Source of the DNA: Physcomitrium patens
Lineage: Eukaryota > Streptophyta > Bryopsida > Funariales > Funariaceae
Assembly: GCF_000002425.4 (NCBI RefSeq)
Contig: NC_037273.1
Coordinates: forward strand, 9,746,089-9,810,088
Direction: 5' to 3'
Length of the DNA: 64,000 nucleotides
Positions 1 to 11,000 of this stretch are shown piece by piece. The translations under genes and the position numbers were made by a program. How positions within the stretch are numbered: position 1 is the first letter of the stretch; each line of letters opens with the position of its first letter. The notes beneath the pieces were generated by a model that was not told the origin of the DNA, did not search any database, and was given only the letters and a program-made list of their open reading frames with translations.

Positions 1-1178
1 TTCTTGCTTTCAAATACTACAAGTCTTTTTTCTTGCATGAAGACTTTATCAATGGCAAAGTCACTTGCATTCATGTGAATTTCAAATTCTTTATCAAATT
101 GTGGATAAAATAACTCAAAACTTAAAATCAATACTTCTTTGATTTCTAAGAAGGATTTTTCATAGCTTGAATCTTACTTTATGGAATTGCTATCCTTCTT
201 TAAGAAGCTTATAAAGAGACTAGTAATTTTAGAAAAGTCCCTTATAAACTTTCTATAATAATTTATTAGCCCTAAAAAAGATCTCATGTCTTTTTGCTTC
301 TTGCATACTTGTCAAGTATTGATTGCTTGGATTTTCTGTGGATTAAGTTTTAAATCCTTGCTATTGATGATATGTGTTAGAAATTCCAACTCCTCTAGGT
401 AGAAGATACTCTTCTCTCTATTGATATATATTTGGTTTTTTTATAACTTCTTCAAAATGATTTCCAAATGCACTTTATGATCTTCTTTACTCTTGGAGAA
501 TACCATAATGTCATCAATATATACACCACAAACTTATTGCTTTCTTTGTAAAAAATCAAGTTCATAAGCATTATAAATATTGTTGGAGTGTTTCATAATT
601 CAAAGGGCATTACCACAAACTTGTAGGAACCATATCTAATTCTAGAAGGCATTTTTTTATGTATTTCTGAACAATCTTTATCTAATAATAACTATTCTTA
701 TGTTCAATCCTATTAAAATATTTACTACCATTCAATCTATCCAATAAGTCATTGACTTGCGGCAACATGTAGTTATTTTTTATATTGATCTTATTTAAAG
801 CCAAATAATCAATACATATCTTCATCTTTCCATCCTTCTTCCTCACAAAGAAGTTTAGAGCTTCAAATGGGGACTTATTCTACCTAATATAGTTCTTTTC
901 CAATAACTCATTGAGTTCTTAATTTAGCTTCTTTAGCTTGAGTTAGTTCAACCAATAGGGTGCCTTATTTGGAAGTTACAAACTTTGTACTATGTCTATC
1001 TTATAATCCACTATTCTATTAGGTAGGAGTTCCTTTGGTAGCTCTATCGTCAAGACATTACCAAATTTTAACATGAGATTTAGCACAAATTTAGAAGAAT
1101 GTGTATGAGTCATAAAATTAACATTCTAGTTATTTTAGAATAAAAAGATGCATTTAGAATACTTAGAAATATAATATA
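1..1178 (-). pseudogene. Decayed Ty3/gypsy pol (element D), RT to RNase H part
   Basis: The minus strand translates, with many stops and frameshifts, into reverse transcriptase. Around 780-860 it reads FVRKKDGKMKICIDYLALNKI-like sequence (fingers/palm), around 480-530 a YIDD-type catalytic box followed by IMVFSKSKEDH-like residues, and around 30-170 the start of RNase H (FEIHMNASDF, then a FESK motif). The order along the minus strand is correct for gypsy pol. The copy runs off the left edge of the window. Its protease and gag parts lie at 2311-3527, separated from it by a solo LTR. It is non-functional and is the oldest layer of the nest. It differs from the chromovirus copies A-C. Clade not assigned. 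Confidence 0.8.
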
Positions 1179-2310
1179 TGGTGAATAATATAGAAATCTT
1201 TAGACAAATAGAAAATTAGAATGTTAGTTGTAGAAATGGAGTCTTAGTAAGGCTTGGAGGCAATTATCTTAGTTGATTTAATATTTTTTATTTATTTTTG
1301 AGTATTAAGGATTATTTATTAAGGTCAATATTTGTATTGGCCTTCTATTTATATATATTACTTATAAAAATATAAATGTTAGTTAATAGCTACAAGAAGC
1401 ATGAGAAAGAACTTCATGTTTTCCTAATTATTTATATAAAAAATATGATTTATAGTAGATTTAAATTAATTTTATTACTTTAAAAAATTATAAAGATAGT
1501 AAATTATAGTTTTAAGTTTATATTAGCACTACAAAACCATTATAAGAATTTCAAGAATTTAAATAAAATTTATTTAGAATTTTTTAGGAATTTTTAGAAC
1601 AATTTCCAAGACTTCGGTGAAAATGAGTTTTACCACTTTGGGAGCATTTATGAAGAAATGGAGCAAGTTATGAAGGCCAAAAAAAATTTATAGATTAATT
1701 TTGTGTTTTTAAACACCATGGTGTAGTCAAAAATGCAAAAATATTGGTCTTATAAGTAGAAAATAGGAGGACTAACAACTAACATAGTCCTTGTAAGAAA
1801 AGAGGTACACAAGTCTCATATGGATTGTAGCACCTTGAAGGTATTTAAGAAGATAAGACTAAGGCCTTGTGGCCTCTCTTAGACACCTACATACACTATT
1901 GGTGACCCTCAGTGAGGCTCAAACTCTTGATCTCTTAAACAAGTTATCATTAATTAAAAATTATTTATTTAATTTTTTATTTATTTACTTATTATTATTA
2001 AATTTTTGTAACTTACTCATAGTAATTCGGATTTATATGTTTCTTATACCATTAAAAAAGATAAAAAATTACCTTTATAAATTATATTTTTTACTTCTAT
2101 TTTTTATTTTTTATTAAGTAAAAACTTAGTAAATAGACTATGACTAGTTTTGTTGTGTACAATTGCTTGATTGCACTTGTTTCACTTATTTTTTTGTTGT
2201 GCTTCTTTTATTCTTATTCTTACTACTTCTACTTTTCACCACCAATCATAAGCAATTTTTAATTGAGGCCATTTTATAATTTAGATTGAGGAGTAAATTT
2301 TACACTCACA
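1179..2310 (+). mobile_element. Solo LTR, same family as element E
   Basis: The segment starts TGGTGAATAA and ends TACACTCACA. It is flanked on both sides by ATATA (1174-1178 and 2311-2315), the 5-bp target duplication expected for gypsy integration. Over nearly its whole length it matches, in reverse complement, 25756-26866 (the LTR of element E); shared blocks include the ends and the parts near 1200-1340, 1600-1720 and 2130-2310. No internal element sequence lies beside it, so it is a solo LTR left by LTR-LTR recombination. It inserted between the protease and reverse transcriptase parts of element D. A short ORF (1869-2117) inside it is low complexity and not a gene. Confidence 0.82.
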
Positions 2311-3527
2311 ATATAGAGTTGACTTCCTTATCTTCTTTGATGTTAGGTTTATTACTTACAAATTTAAGATCAAAGTTACTGCTTCTCAGATGCAACAAAA
2401 AATATTTTCTTCCTTACTCATGCTATGTGACAATAATAATCCTTAACTCATATAACATAACATAATTCGTGAAGGATAAATCTATCACTTTCTTGATTTT
2501 TTTGTCATGACTATTTGTGTTTTAGATATCTATCAAAGTTCTACTCCATAATATTCAAAAATTATGTTTTTTTTTATCATTGCATCTATCTTACTAAGGC
2601 AACATATCATGAAGTCTTCTCAAAATAATTTCCTTTTAGATTTAAATTCCACATCTTTTGTAGCTAAGCAGGTTATCTCCCTTCTTTTAGCAAACAACAC
2701 CTTGACTTCTTTAATTGTTTCTTGAGCTAGCTCCAATATTCTGATATATTTTTGACTTATAAACAAGTTAGTTGCCTCTATGTCAATCAACATTACAACT
2801 TCAATATTCTTAACTTTAGAACTTAGATAAACAAGCTTCTTGTACAAATCGGTGAAAATGAATTAATCTTGAAATCTACCTTCTATTACCAAAATCCACG
2901 TTCTGAGATTCATCACTTGGAGATTTTGAGTAATCTGAGTCTTGCGCAATTTAAGAATGCTAAAAAACTCACTTATTTTCTTTCTAACTTTTTTATTCTT
3001 CCAATCATTAGTATAGTGTCCTTTCTATTGGCACTTAAAGTAAATCACCATTGTGCTTGATTTTATCTTTTTTGAACTTCTTTTTTGGTTTTCTTTTGCC
3101 TTGGATTTTGAAAATTGGATATTCACTTCTTTAATTTTTTTTAAAAAAATAGAAGTTACTTGTTGCTATACAAAAAGCTTCATTCTTTCTTAGAAGTTAG
3201 ACATTCATTTCCAAGTCCTAGTCATCATACTTAACTTGCTTTAGTCAAGTGATTATTTTTCTATTTTTAATTTTGATGCTAAATCAAAAGCATCATTGAG
3301 GTTGGTAAAAATTATTTCTCTCTCTTAATACTTCTTCTAAGTCATAATGCTTAATTTATTATAAAATAGAGTAGTAAGCACTTCTCATAATCTACTTAAG
3401 TATATGCTAGTTGATTTTGGAAGTCACTAACATACTTTACAAAAGAGATTTTACCTACTTTTTGATTGAATTTGAGTAACTGTAATCTTTTTACAAAGTT
3501 TTGTATGTGCTCTCAAATCTTCCTATC
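2311..3527 (-). pseudogene. Decayed Ty3/gypsy gag and protease (element D)
   Basis: Minus-strand translation gives an aspartic-protease-like stretch at 2620-2847, where the active-site motif has decayed to MLIDIEATNLFIS (LIDSGATHNFIS-type in intact elements). A CCHC zinc knuckle at about 3000-3060 reads CFKCQ, a stop, then KGHYTNDW. Gag-like sequence continues to about 3520. It belongs with the reverse transcriptase at 1-1178, and the solo LTR at 1179-2310 splits the two. The LTR of element C begins at 3528 and cuts off the rest of gag. Whether the 5' end of D survives elsewhere is not visible. Non-functional. Confidence 0.7.
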
Positions 3528-4074
3528 TATTATGGACATATACATGTAAACCAATAATTACCTATATGATTAGATATAAATAAATAAAAGTAGATTAATT
3601 CTATAATATCTTTTATAGTAGCTTATTAGAAGCTTCATAGATGCTATTTTGACTGTATAGGTATCTATAGTTGATTTTTTAGGTTAAAAATGTCGTCAAC
3701 AAGTTGGCCATGTGCCACACATATTGATAGCTTGTAGAACAAGCTAATTATGTAGCCCACACATAGAAAACTTGCCTTCTAAGCTAAGGCATATGTCCTA
3801 CAAATTCAATACATATTATAGGACCTATAGAACATTGCCACGTAGCTCCTAGTTAGATAATATATATAGAGGCAAGAATGAAGCCTTCTTCACTCTTGTC
3901 AATGTTTTTCTTTCTTCTAGTCTAAATTTAAGAATCTCTAGTTTCTTTGATTTTTGACAAAAGCCATTCTAGTTTTTTTTTTAATATACATATTACTTTA
4001 TTGCTATTTTTCACTTTTCTTTAAATTTAGATTTTCTAAATTTATACGTCTTCTTTCACTTTATATCATCGATA
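3528..4074 (+). mobile_element. 5' LTR of old chromovirus copy C
   Basis: About 547 bp alignable along its length with the LTRs of copies A and B. It shares the conserved block around CAAGTTGGCCATGTGCCACA (3693-3720) and the TATATATAGAGGCAAGA promoter-like block near 3870. The expected TGTCAC start has decayed to TATTAT and the TTGACA end to TCGATA. It is followed at 4075 by the same leader as in copies A and B, containing TATTAGAGCTTTG. Its 3' partner LTR is missing from the window. Confidence 0.75.
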
Positions 4075-4490
4075 GATTAATAAGATTATACTTACAATAT
4101 TAGAGCTTTGTCTTCTCTTGATTAAGAGTGGATTATCTATTTTTTTTATAAGATATAAGCGTATTAGAATATGCGGATTACCTTCTTTTAAACTAATATT
4201 ATTTTTAGTATCTTCTTTGTTCTCAAGTCCCCTCTACTACTTATCTTCAATGATATTACACATTTATTTTCTAAATATTATTATGGCAAAGCTTGTTGAA
4301 ATAAAGAGTGCAATAATACAAATGCAAGAATAATTGAGGGAGTTAATATTTGTGATGTATCAACTCAGTTTACCACCACAAAGATCAACAATAATGGCAA
4401 GAAGTAAAAATATAGATATGTTTAGAGTTGCTTCAATATTTGTAACTAATCATGTTCCTTCTCCTAAGTAGAACATCTTTCTAGTACTAG
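4075..4490 (+). pseudogene. Leader and 5' part of gag, chromovirus copy C
   Basis: Leader sequence is followed by a gag start at 4283 (MAKLVEIKSAIIQMQE), homologous to MAELVEMKSAMAQMQE of copy B. The frame is broken soon after by stops. Homology runs to 4490 (the NHVPSP region of gag), where copy A is inserted. The same gag resumes at 17222 with RELRVALPKKFDS. The host site was duplicated on insertion of A: ACTAG at 4486-4490 and ATTAG at 17222-17226. Confidence 0.78.
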
Positions 4491-5042
4491 TGTCACGGCC
4501 ATAATCATGTAAGCTAATAATTACATATAGAAATAGATAGAAGTAAGTAAAAGTAGATAAAAATAAGTTAATTCTATAATATTTAATATAGAAGCTTCCT
4601 AAAAACTTCCTAGATGCTGCTTTGACTTCATAGGTGTCTTTAATTGATTTTTTGGATTAGAAACGTGGTCAACAAGTTGGCCATGTGCCACACATGTTGT
4701 TAGCTTGAAGATCAAGCTAACTATGTGGCCCACACGTAGAAAAACTTGCCTTGTAAGTCAAGGCATGTGTCCTACAAAGTCAACACATATTGGAGGTCCT
4801 ATAGAACGTCGCCACGTAGCCCCTAGTTAGATAGTATATATAGAGACAAGAGTGAAGGCTTCTTCACTCTTGTCAACTCCTTTCTTGCTTCTAGTCCAAG
4901 TTCAAGAGTCTTTAGTTTCTTATCTTGTGGTAATAGCCATTCCAGTTTCCTTTTAATATACCTACTTGTTTATATTTTGACTTATTATATCGAGATAGCC
5001 TTTTTTTGTATATTTTCCCTCATCGAGTCTTTGTCCTTGACA
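4491..5042 (+). repeat. 5' LTR of copy A
   Basis: 552 bp, TGTCACGGCC...CCTTGACA. It carries a TATA-like GTATATATAG box near 4832-4842, upstream of the AGACAAGAGTGAAGGC stretch, the likely start of transcription. The leader that follows begins GATTGACAAGAG. At 5066-5074 it holds TATCAGAGC, the distal nine bases of the usual plant initiator-Met tRNA primer site, set about 23 bases in from the LTR end. Confidence 0.88.
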
Positions 5043-5254
5043 GATTGACAAGAGTACACTTACAATATCAGAGCTTTGTTTTTCTTGAGTAAGAGTGGAT
5101 TATTCCTTTCTCTTGACAAGACATAAGCATATTAGAAGTTTGCGGATTACCCACTTCTAAACTGATATTGTCCTTAGTATCTTCTTTGTTATCAAGTCTT
5201 TCTTTTCTTTTGTCTTGAGCAGTATCAATTTTTTTTTTTCTTCTTGGTATCATT

Positions 5255-6258
5255 ATGGCAGAGCTTGTTGAAATGAAGAGTGCAATGGCACAAATCCAAG
5301 AGCAAATGAGGGAGTTAATGCTTGCGATGCATCAACTCAATTCACCAACACATGAAAAAATAAGAATAGCAGAAAGTGGAGATATAGAGATGATCGGAGC
5401 TGCTTCAACATCTACAACAAATCACGTTCCTTCTCCAATTGTACAACACCCTATAAGCACTAGAGAACCAAGAATTACCTTATCCGAGAAATTTGATGGT
5501 ACGAGATCAAAGTTTCGAGGGTTCATCAATCAAGTACAATTGGCAATTGAACTTCAGCCGCAAAGCTATCCAACTCCAGGATCACAAGTCAGGTTTATTG
5601 GCACCCTACTTTCTGTTCTGCATTATCGTGGTTTTCGTCTTTTCTTGAACAACAAAATCCAATATTGGATAATTTGGAAGCTTTTTTGGTGGAGTTTTGA
5701 TCTATGTATGGTGAACACGATGCAACTCGTGTTGCAACAAATAAGATCTGAATTCTGCGACAAGGAAATCGCTCAGTAACAGTATATGCTTCACAATTTT
5801 GACAACTTGCAATTGACATCAAGTAGGATGATGCTGCACTCATCAATCAATTTCTTTATGGATTGCAATACGAAGTAAAGAAATTGATGCTCAACTTACC
5901 TGATCCTCAAACTTTGAGTCAAGCAATCGATTTTGCGATAAAATGTGATAATTGACTTTTCGAATTTCGAGCCGAGAATCATTCACGGGAACCTCAACGT
6001 TATTACTCAATGGCAACATCAACATCTTTGCCAAACGTACATTCGGAAGTAGAAGACATGCAAATTGACATGGTACGTTTTAAACCCCTAACTGAGCAAG
6101 AAAAGATTCGTCATCGTCAAGAAGGATTATGTTTATATTGCAGAGAACCTAAGCACAGTGCTCAATATTGTCCAAAGAAACGACGCAACTATAAAATGAG
6201 GGGTACGACGGTCAAAGAAAACAACATGTCGGAAAACGGATTCGTCCAGCTACAATAG
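5255..6258 (+). pseudogene. gag of copy A, broken
   Basis: Homologous along its length to the intact gag of copy B. It starts MAELVEMKSAMAQIQEQ, keeps the KFDGTRSKFRGFINQVQL core and the zinc knuckle (CLYCREPKHSAQYC, near 6130-6175), and ends ENGFVQLQ before a TAG at 6256-6258. The reading frame is lost near 5610 (frameshift) and by stops near 5831 and 5955. By eye it differs from copy B at roughly one residue in five or six, far more than the RT part of pol does. The pol ATG follows the gag stop after five bases. Confidence 0.85.
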
Positions 6259-6263
6259 GGACC

Positions 6264-6950
6264 ATGCAGCTGGAACCTTATACAATTCCTAATGAAGGTC
6301 CTATCCTCTCCTGAGAACCCTCTCCTTGTTTTATAATAGACTTATATTTAGGACCTAAGAATTACAAAGCCTCTACTTTATTAGATTCGGGAGCCTCAGC
6401 ATGTTTTTTAGATGAACAATTTGTTAAAAGTCGTAAAATACCTTTTGTACAGAAACCTAAACCAGTACATGTAGAAGTCATAGATGGTCGTCCCTTGTCT
6501 TCTGGAGATGTCACTCATGAAACTCATCCTATAAAAGTAACAATAGACGGTCATGATAGCTACATAGCTTTTAACATAATTAAATCCCCGTCCAATCCAG
6601 TTATTTTAGATTTATCCTGACTAGAAAAATACAACCCTGGAATAGATTAGAATTCACGTAAACTTGACTTTTCCCAGAGCGTTATTAATAGTTCTACCAA
6701 CCAAGTAAAAAATTATAAGTCTAGTATAGTAAAACCCGTACTGATAGGTGCAAAAGCATTTATACACGCAGCAAAAGAAGGATCAACTTTTGCTATTTAT
6801 GCTGCACCTATTTTTGAAAACGTAAAGACTTCAAGTGGCATTCCAAGTCAATATCAGGAGTATCAAGACGTTTTTGAGAAAAAGAATGCAGATATTCTTC
6901 CTGAGCATCGTCCATATGATTGTTCAATCGACCTCAAGGAAGGAACTCAG
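6264..6950 (+). pseudogene. pol of copy A, protease part (broken)
   Basis: Starts with ATG at 6264, five bases after the gag stop. It is homologous to residues 1-229 of copy B pol, including the LLDSGASACFLDE protease active site near 6378-6415. Stops are visible at 6312 (TGA), 6618 and 6648. The sequence stops exactly at the CTCAG target site (6946-6950) where copy B is inserted, and continues at 13305. Up to about 6700 it differs strongly from copy B; after that it is nearly identical. Confidence 0.85.
6946..6950. repeat. Target-site duplication of copy B (left)
   Basis: CTCAG here and again at 13305-13309 directly flanks the TG...CA ends of copy B. Removing B and one CTCAG restores the uninterrupted pol homology of copy A (EGTQ/PPFGP). 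This fixes the exact insertion point. Confidence 0.95.
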
Positions 6951-7491
6951 TGTCAAGGACAAGAACTCGATGAAAGCTAAAGAGTAAGTGAGACTTTTCT
7001 CAAAAAGAAATAGGACAAAATAGAAATATGTATATTAAGAAAGAAACTGGAATGGCTATTGCCAAAATACAAGAAAACTAGAGACCCTTGAAACTTAGAC
7101 TAGAAGCAAGAAAGGAGTTGACAAGAGTGAAGAGGGCTTCACTCTTGCCTCTATATATACTATCTAACTAGAAGCCACGTGGCGATGTTCTATAAGACCT
7201 CCAATATATGTTGACTTTCTAGGCCACATGCCTTTGCTTGCAAGGCAAGTTTTCTATGGATGGACCACGTAGTTAGCTTGTTCTTTAAGCTTCCAACATG
7301 TGTGGCACATGGCTAACTTGTTGACCAAGTTTCTAACCTAAAAGTCAACTATAGACTCCTATAAAGTCAAAGCAGCATCTATGAAGCTTCTAAGAAGCTT
7401 CTCTAGAAGATATTACACAATTAACCTACTTTTATCTACTTTTACATACTTTTATCTATTCATATAGGTAATTATATGTATGTCCGTGACA
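6951..7491 (-). repeat. 3' LTR of copy B
   Basis: 541 bp. Read on the minus strand it starts TGTCACGGACATAC and ends CTTGTCCTTGACA. In U3 there is a cluster of heat-shock-element-like GAA/TTC units (GAAGCTTC twice plus GAAG, 7383-7408). A perfect G-box palindrome CCACGTGG lies at 7175-7182, and a TATA-like GTATATATAG at 7151-7160 about 15 bases downstream on the minus strand. These motifs suggest the promoter but do not prove it. Confidence 0.9.
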
Positions 7492-7494
7492 TTA

Positions 7495-7506
7495 CCCCCC
7501 CTTCTA
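7495..7506 (-). other. Polypurine tract of copy B
   Basis: AGAAGGGGGGG followed by TAA directly before the 3' LTR on the minus strand. This is the expected primer site for plus-strand DNA synthesis. The same tract precedes the 3' LTR of copy A (16656-16666). Confidence 0.85.
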
Positions 7507-7532
7507 GGGACGAGTTCCACGAGGAGCGGTGA

Positions 7533-7955
7533 TTATATATTGAGAAAATCTAATATGCGGCGAATTGTATTTGCTACATACTCTGATCTTTGTTCTCTTC
7601 GAAGATAGTTGATGGGTCCTCTTAGCCATCGATAGTGTCCCATTCCAGGGCGAGAAGACCACCCTGTTATTTGATCACTGTTGAGGCCTTCATAACTTCC
7701 TTCAAATAATACATTTGAAACACCATCAGGAGTCGTTTCTATCTCCAATAATATCACCAAACATCGAGAATCTCTTCCAAGGTCGTGATACCAAACGCGT
7801 TGTATCTCACCATCTATTCGAGGAAGAACATGTCGTTCTTGAGGATCTTCATCTCGGTTGCGTCGTCTTGAAGGTTGTGACAATCGTAATGTCTCATCCG
7901 GTAAGTCAACAAACGAAGGTTCTTGAGTTGAATCCGCTGGTTGTTGGCTCTCCAT
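7533..7955 (-). CDS. Third ORF of chromovirus B, unknown function (140 aa)
   Basis: An intact 140-codon ORF between the pol stop (8050) and the 3' LTR. It starts MESQQPADSTQEPSF, has an Arg-rich segment (PSRRRNRDE, residues 28-36), then a probable folded part (RVWYHDLGRDSRCLVILLE, residues 54-72; ITGWSSRPGMGHYRWLRG, residues 96-113), and ends RRILDFLNI. I recognise no domain, signal peptide or membrane segment. Copy A has the same ORF at 16206-16628. By eye the two differ at about 51 of 423 bases: about 29 at third codon positions, 16 at first and only 6 at second, with no indel. That pattern indicates past selection on the protein. It lies in a third frame relative to pol, 94 bases after the pol stop, so a spliced or subgenomic RNA, or reinitiation, may be needed. 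Position recalls env-like or accessory ORFs, but function is unknown. Confidence 0.8.
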   Translation of the reverse strand: MESQQPADSTQEPSFVDLPDETLRLSQPSRRRNRDEDPQERHVLPRIDGEIQRVWYHDLGRDSRCLVILLEIETTPDGVSNVLFEGSYEGLNSDQITGWSSRPGMGHYRWLRGPINYLRREQRSEYVANTIRRILDFLNI

Positions 7956-8049
7956 CTAATTAGCGTCACAAATGCAAAGAAGTTACAAACAAGGATAGGA
8001 ATTTGAATGTTATCTTGCCTCAATCTTGTCTCTTTTATAAGAGAGGTTT

Positions 8050-11000
8050 TCATCTTGGTTTTGATGGATGTCGTTGATGAAAAACTTTGACTTTAGCTGA
8101 TGCATTTGCTAGATTCCTGGATGGCTCCCATGTGCGCTCACTAATATCATATCCGCGCCAATGAACAAGATATTCTAGCTTATTTCGGCACCGCCTTGAG
8201 TCTAATATCTCTTCCACCTCAAATTCTTCATTATTATCTACTTCTATAGGAGGCGGTGGCATTTGTCTTCTTCCTTGTATATCCACTGTCTTATATGGTT
8301 CAAGAAGAGACACGTGGAATACAGGATGGATCTTCATTGACTCCGGTAGATGTAACCGATATGCAACTGGGTTGATCTGTTCAGAAACAGAAAAGGGGCC
8401 AAGCCTACGATAGTCCAATTTGTCACAAGGTCGAGTGGTCTTGATATTGCGACGAAGTAGCCATACCTTATCACCCACGTTGAGTTGTGGTTGCTCTTTA
8501 CGATATACATCTGCATTTATCTTTTGTCGTTCTTGAGCTTTCTTCAACTGCGCCTTCATTATTGCATGTAACTCTGACAACCGATTTGCCATATCTTCTG
8601 CTGCAGGATTATCAACTTTTGAAAAATCAAAAGTATCAAGTCGTGGATGATAGCCATAATTGGCAAAGAAAGGTGTTTGTTGCGTGGAAGAATGTATCGT
8701 ATTATTATAAGCAAACTCTGCCAATGGCAGAAGGGTTGTCCAATCATCTTGTTGATAGTTGATAGTACACCTTAAATATTGCTCCAAGACTTGATTTACG
8801 CGCTCTGTTTGTCCATCAGTTTGAGGATGGAAAGCCGAAGATAGCTTTATGTCCACTTTTAAAATCTTGAAAAGGGTCTTCCAAAATCTTGACACAAATT
8901 GAGTTCCCCTATCCGATATGATATCTTTAGGTAATCCATGATAGCGATAGATATTATCAATGAAAAGCTTAGCTGTTTCTTCACCTGTGATAGATTTTGT
9001 ACATGGCACAAAATGTGCCATCTTGGTGAAACGATCTACTATCACAAATATAGAATCATAAGATCTTGAGTTTGGAAGATCTGTGATGAAATCCATAGAA
9101 ACAGAAGACCATGGTTGTTCTGGTATAGGTAATGGCTGAAGAAGTCCGTAAGGTCGATGTCGAGGAATTTTTGATCTTGAACAAATATCACATGATTGTA
9201 CAAAGTCTTTGACTGACTTCCACATTTGTGGCCACCAAAAATCTCTTGATATGAGTTCCAGAGTCTTATTATATCCAAAGTGCCCTGCTGCTGGAAAGTC
9301 ATGACGTGCTTGAAGAACACGCAAACGTGCTTTTCCTTCTGGAACATATAGGCGTCCTTCAAAATATAATAGATTATTCTTGAACTCGAACTTAGAAGAA
9401 TCATGAGACTTGGAAGAATTATTCTCGATATCATGAACAAGAGGGTCTGAGGACATACTGGACTGGATTTGCTTGAGAAAAGTTGAATCAACAGTCAATG
9501 TTGATTTCACTGCTCGGAGATGAAATTGCTCCGGTTTCAAGAGGACCGTTCTTTGTTGCTCAAAAGCTGCATCTCCTTCTTTTGGTGCAAAATAAGAACG
9601 TCTAGACAGGGCATCGGACAAACCTTGTTGTTTTCCTGGCCGATAAGTGATAATGAAGTCGAATCTTGACAAAGACATACTCCAACGAGCTTGACGACGA
9701 TTCAACACGCGTGCTGACATGAAATACTCGAGGTTCTTGTGATCTGTATACACAGTGACTGGACTAGAAGCGCCTTCTAGATAATGACGCCATTCTTGAA
9801 AGGAATCCACGATCGCAAGAAGTTCTTTATCGTGGATCTCATAATTGCTCTCGGCTGCTGAGAATTTTCTTGAATGAAAAGCTATCGGATGAAGTTTGTC
9901 ATCTGTTCCCATTTGTGATAAAACTGCACCCAAGGCAAAATCCGATGCGTCTGTTTCCATAAAAAATACCTTGGAAAAGTCAACACGATATAAGACTGGT
10001 GCAGAGACAAACGATGTCTTCAAGGCTTCAAATGCTGCTTCCGCTTCTTGATTCCATTGAAATTTATCTTTACTAGTCAAGCGTGTAAGTGGAGCTGCAA
10101 CTCGTGAGAAGTCTTTGATGAAGATCCGATAGTAATTGGCAAATCCCAAGAAACATTGGACATCTCTTACAGTCTTTGGAATCTTCCAATCCATGATTGT
10201 TTGGACTTTCTTAGAATCCATCATGAGACCATCATTTGAAATGATGTATCCTAAAAAGTCAACTTGAGTAGTGTGAAATACACACTTTTCCATCTTGGCG
10301 TACAATCCTGCATCTCTAAGTTTTTGTAATACTTGACGAACATGTATTTCATGTTCTTCAACGTTCTTGGAATAGATCAGGATATCGTCTAGATAGCAGA
10401 CGACAAAATTGTCTAAGAATTCACGAAATACATCATTCATGAGATGTTGAAAAGCAGCTGGTGCATTCGTGAGTCCAAAAGGCATGACATTGTATTCAAA
10501 GTGTCCGTACCTGGTTCGAAACGCAGTCTTCCATTCATCTCCTTCTTTGATCCGTACTAGATTATATGCTCCTCTTAGATCTATTTTTGTATAGATCTTA
10601 GCTTGATTTAACTGGTCAAGGAGTCCTGATATCAAAGGTAATGGATACCTGTTCTTGATTGTGATCTTGTTGAGTCCTCGATAGTCAACACACATTCGTA
10701 AAGATCCATCTTTTTTCTTTACGAATAAAATTGGAGCTCCTGCTGGAGATTTTGAATGACGTATGAAATTCTTCGCTAAATTCTCGTCAATATATGTCTT
10801 GAGTTCAGCCAACTCATCTTGCGATAAACTGTAAATTGGTCCAAATGGTGGCTGAGTTCCTTCCTTGAGATCGATTGAACAATCGTATGGGCGATGCTCA
10901 GGAAGAATATCTGCATTCTTTTTCTCAAAAACGTCTTGATAATCCTGATATTGACTTGGAATGCCACTTGAAGTCTTTACGCTTTCAGAAATAGGTGCAG

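Noticed and set aside
7814..8053. 79-codon ORF overlapping the pol stop (ATGA) in copy B, also open in copy A at 16108-16347
   Set aside because: It overlaps the start of the selected third ORF in another frame. Its conservation is explained by lying inside the high-identity block shared by A and B; its own differences are mostly amino-acid changing (7 in 79).
8487..8762. 91-codon antisense ORF inside pol, present in both copies (also 15399-15674)
   Set aside because: It is the mirror of integrase coding sequence; both copies have it only because pol is conserved there.
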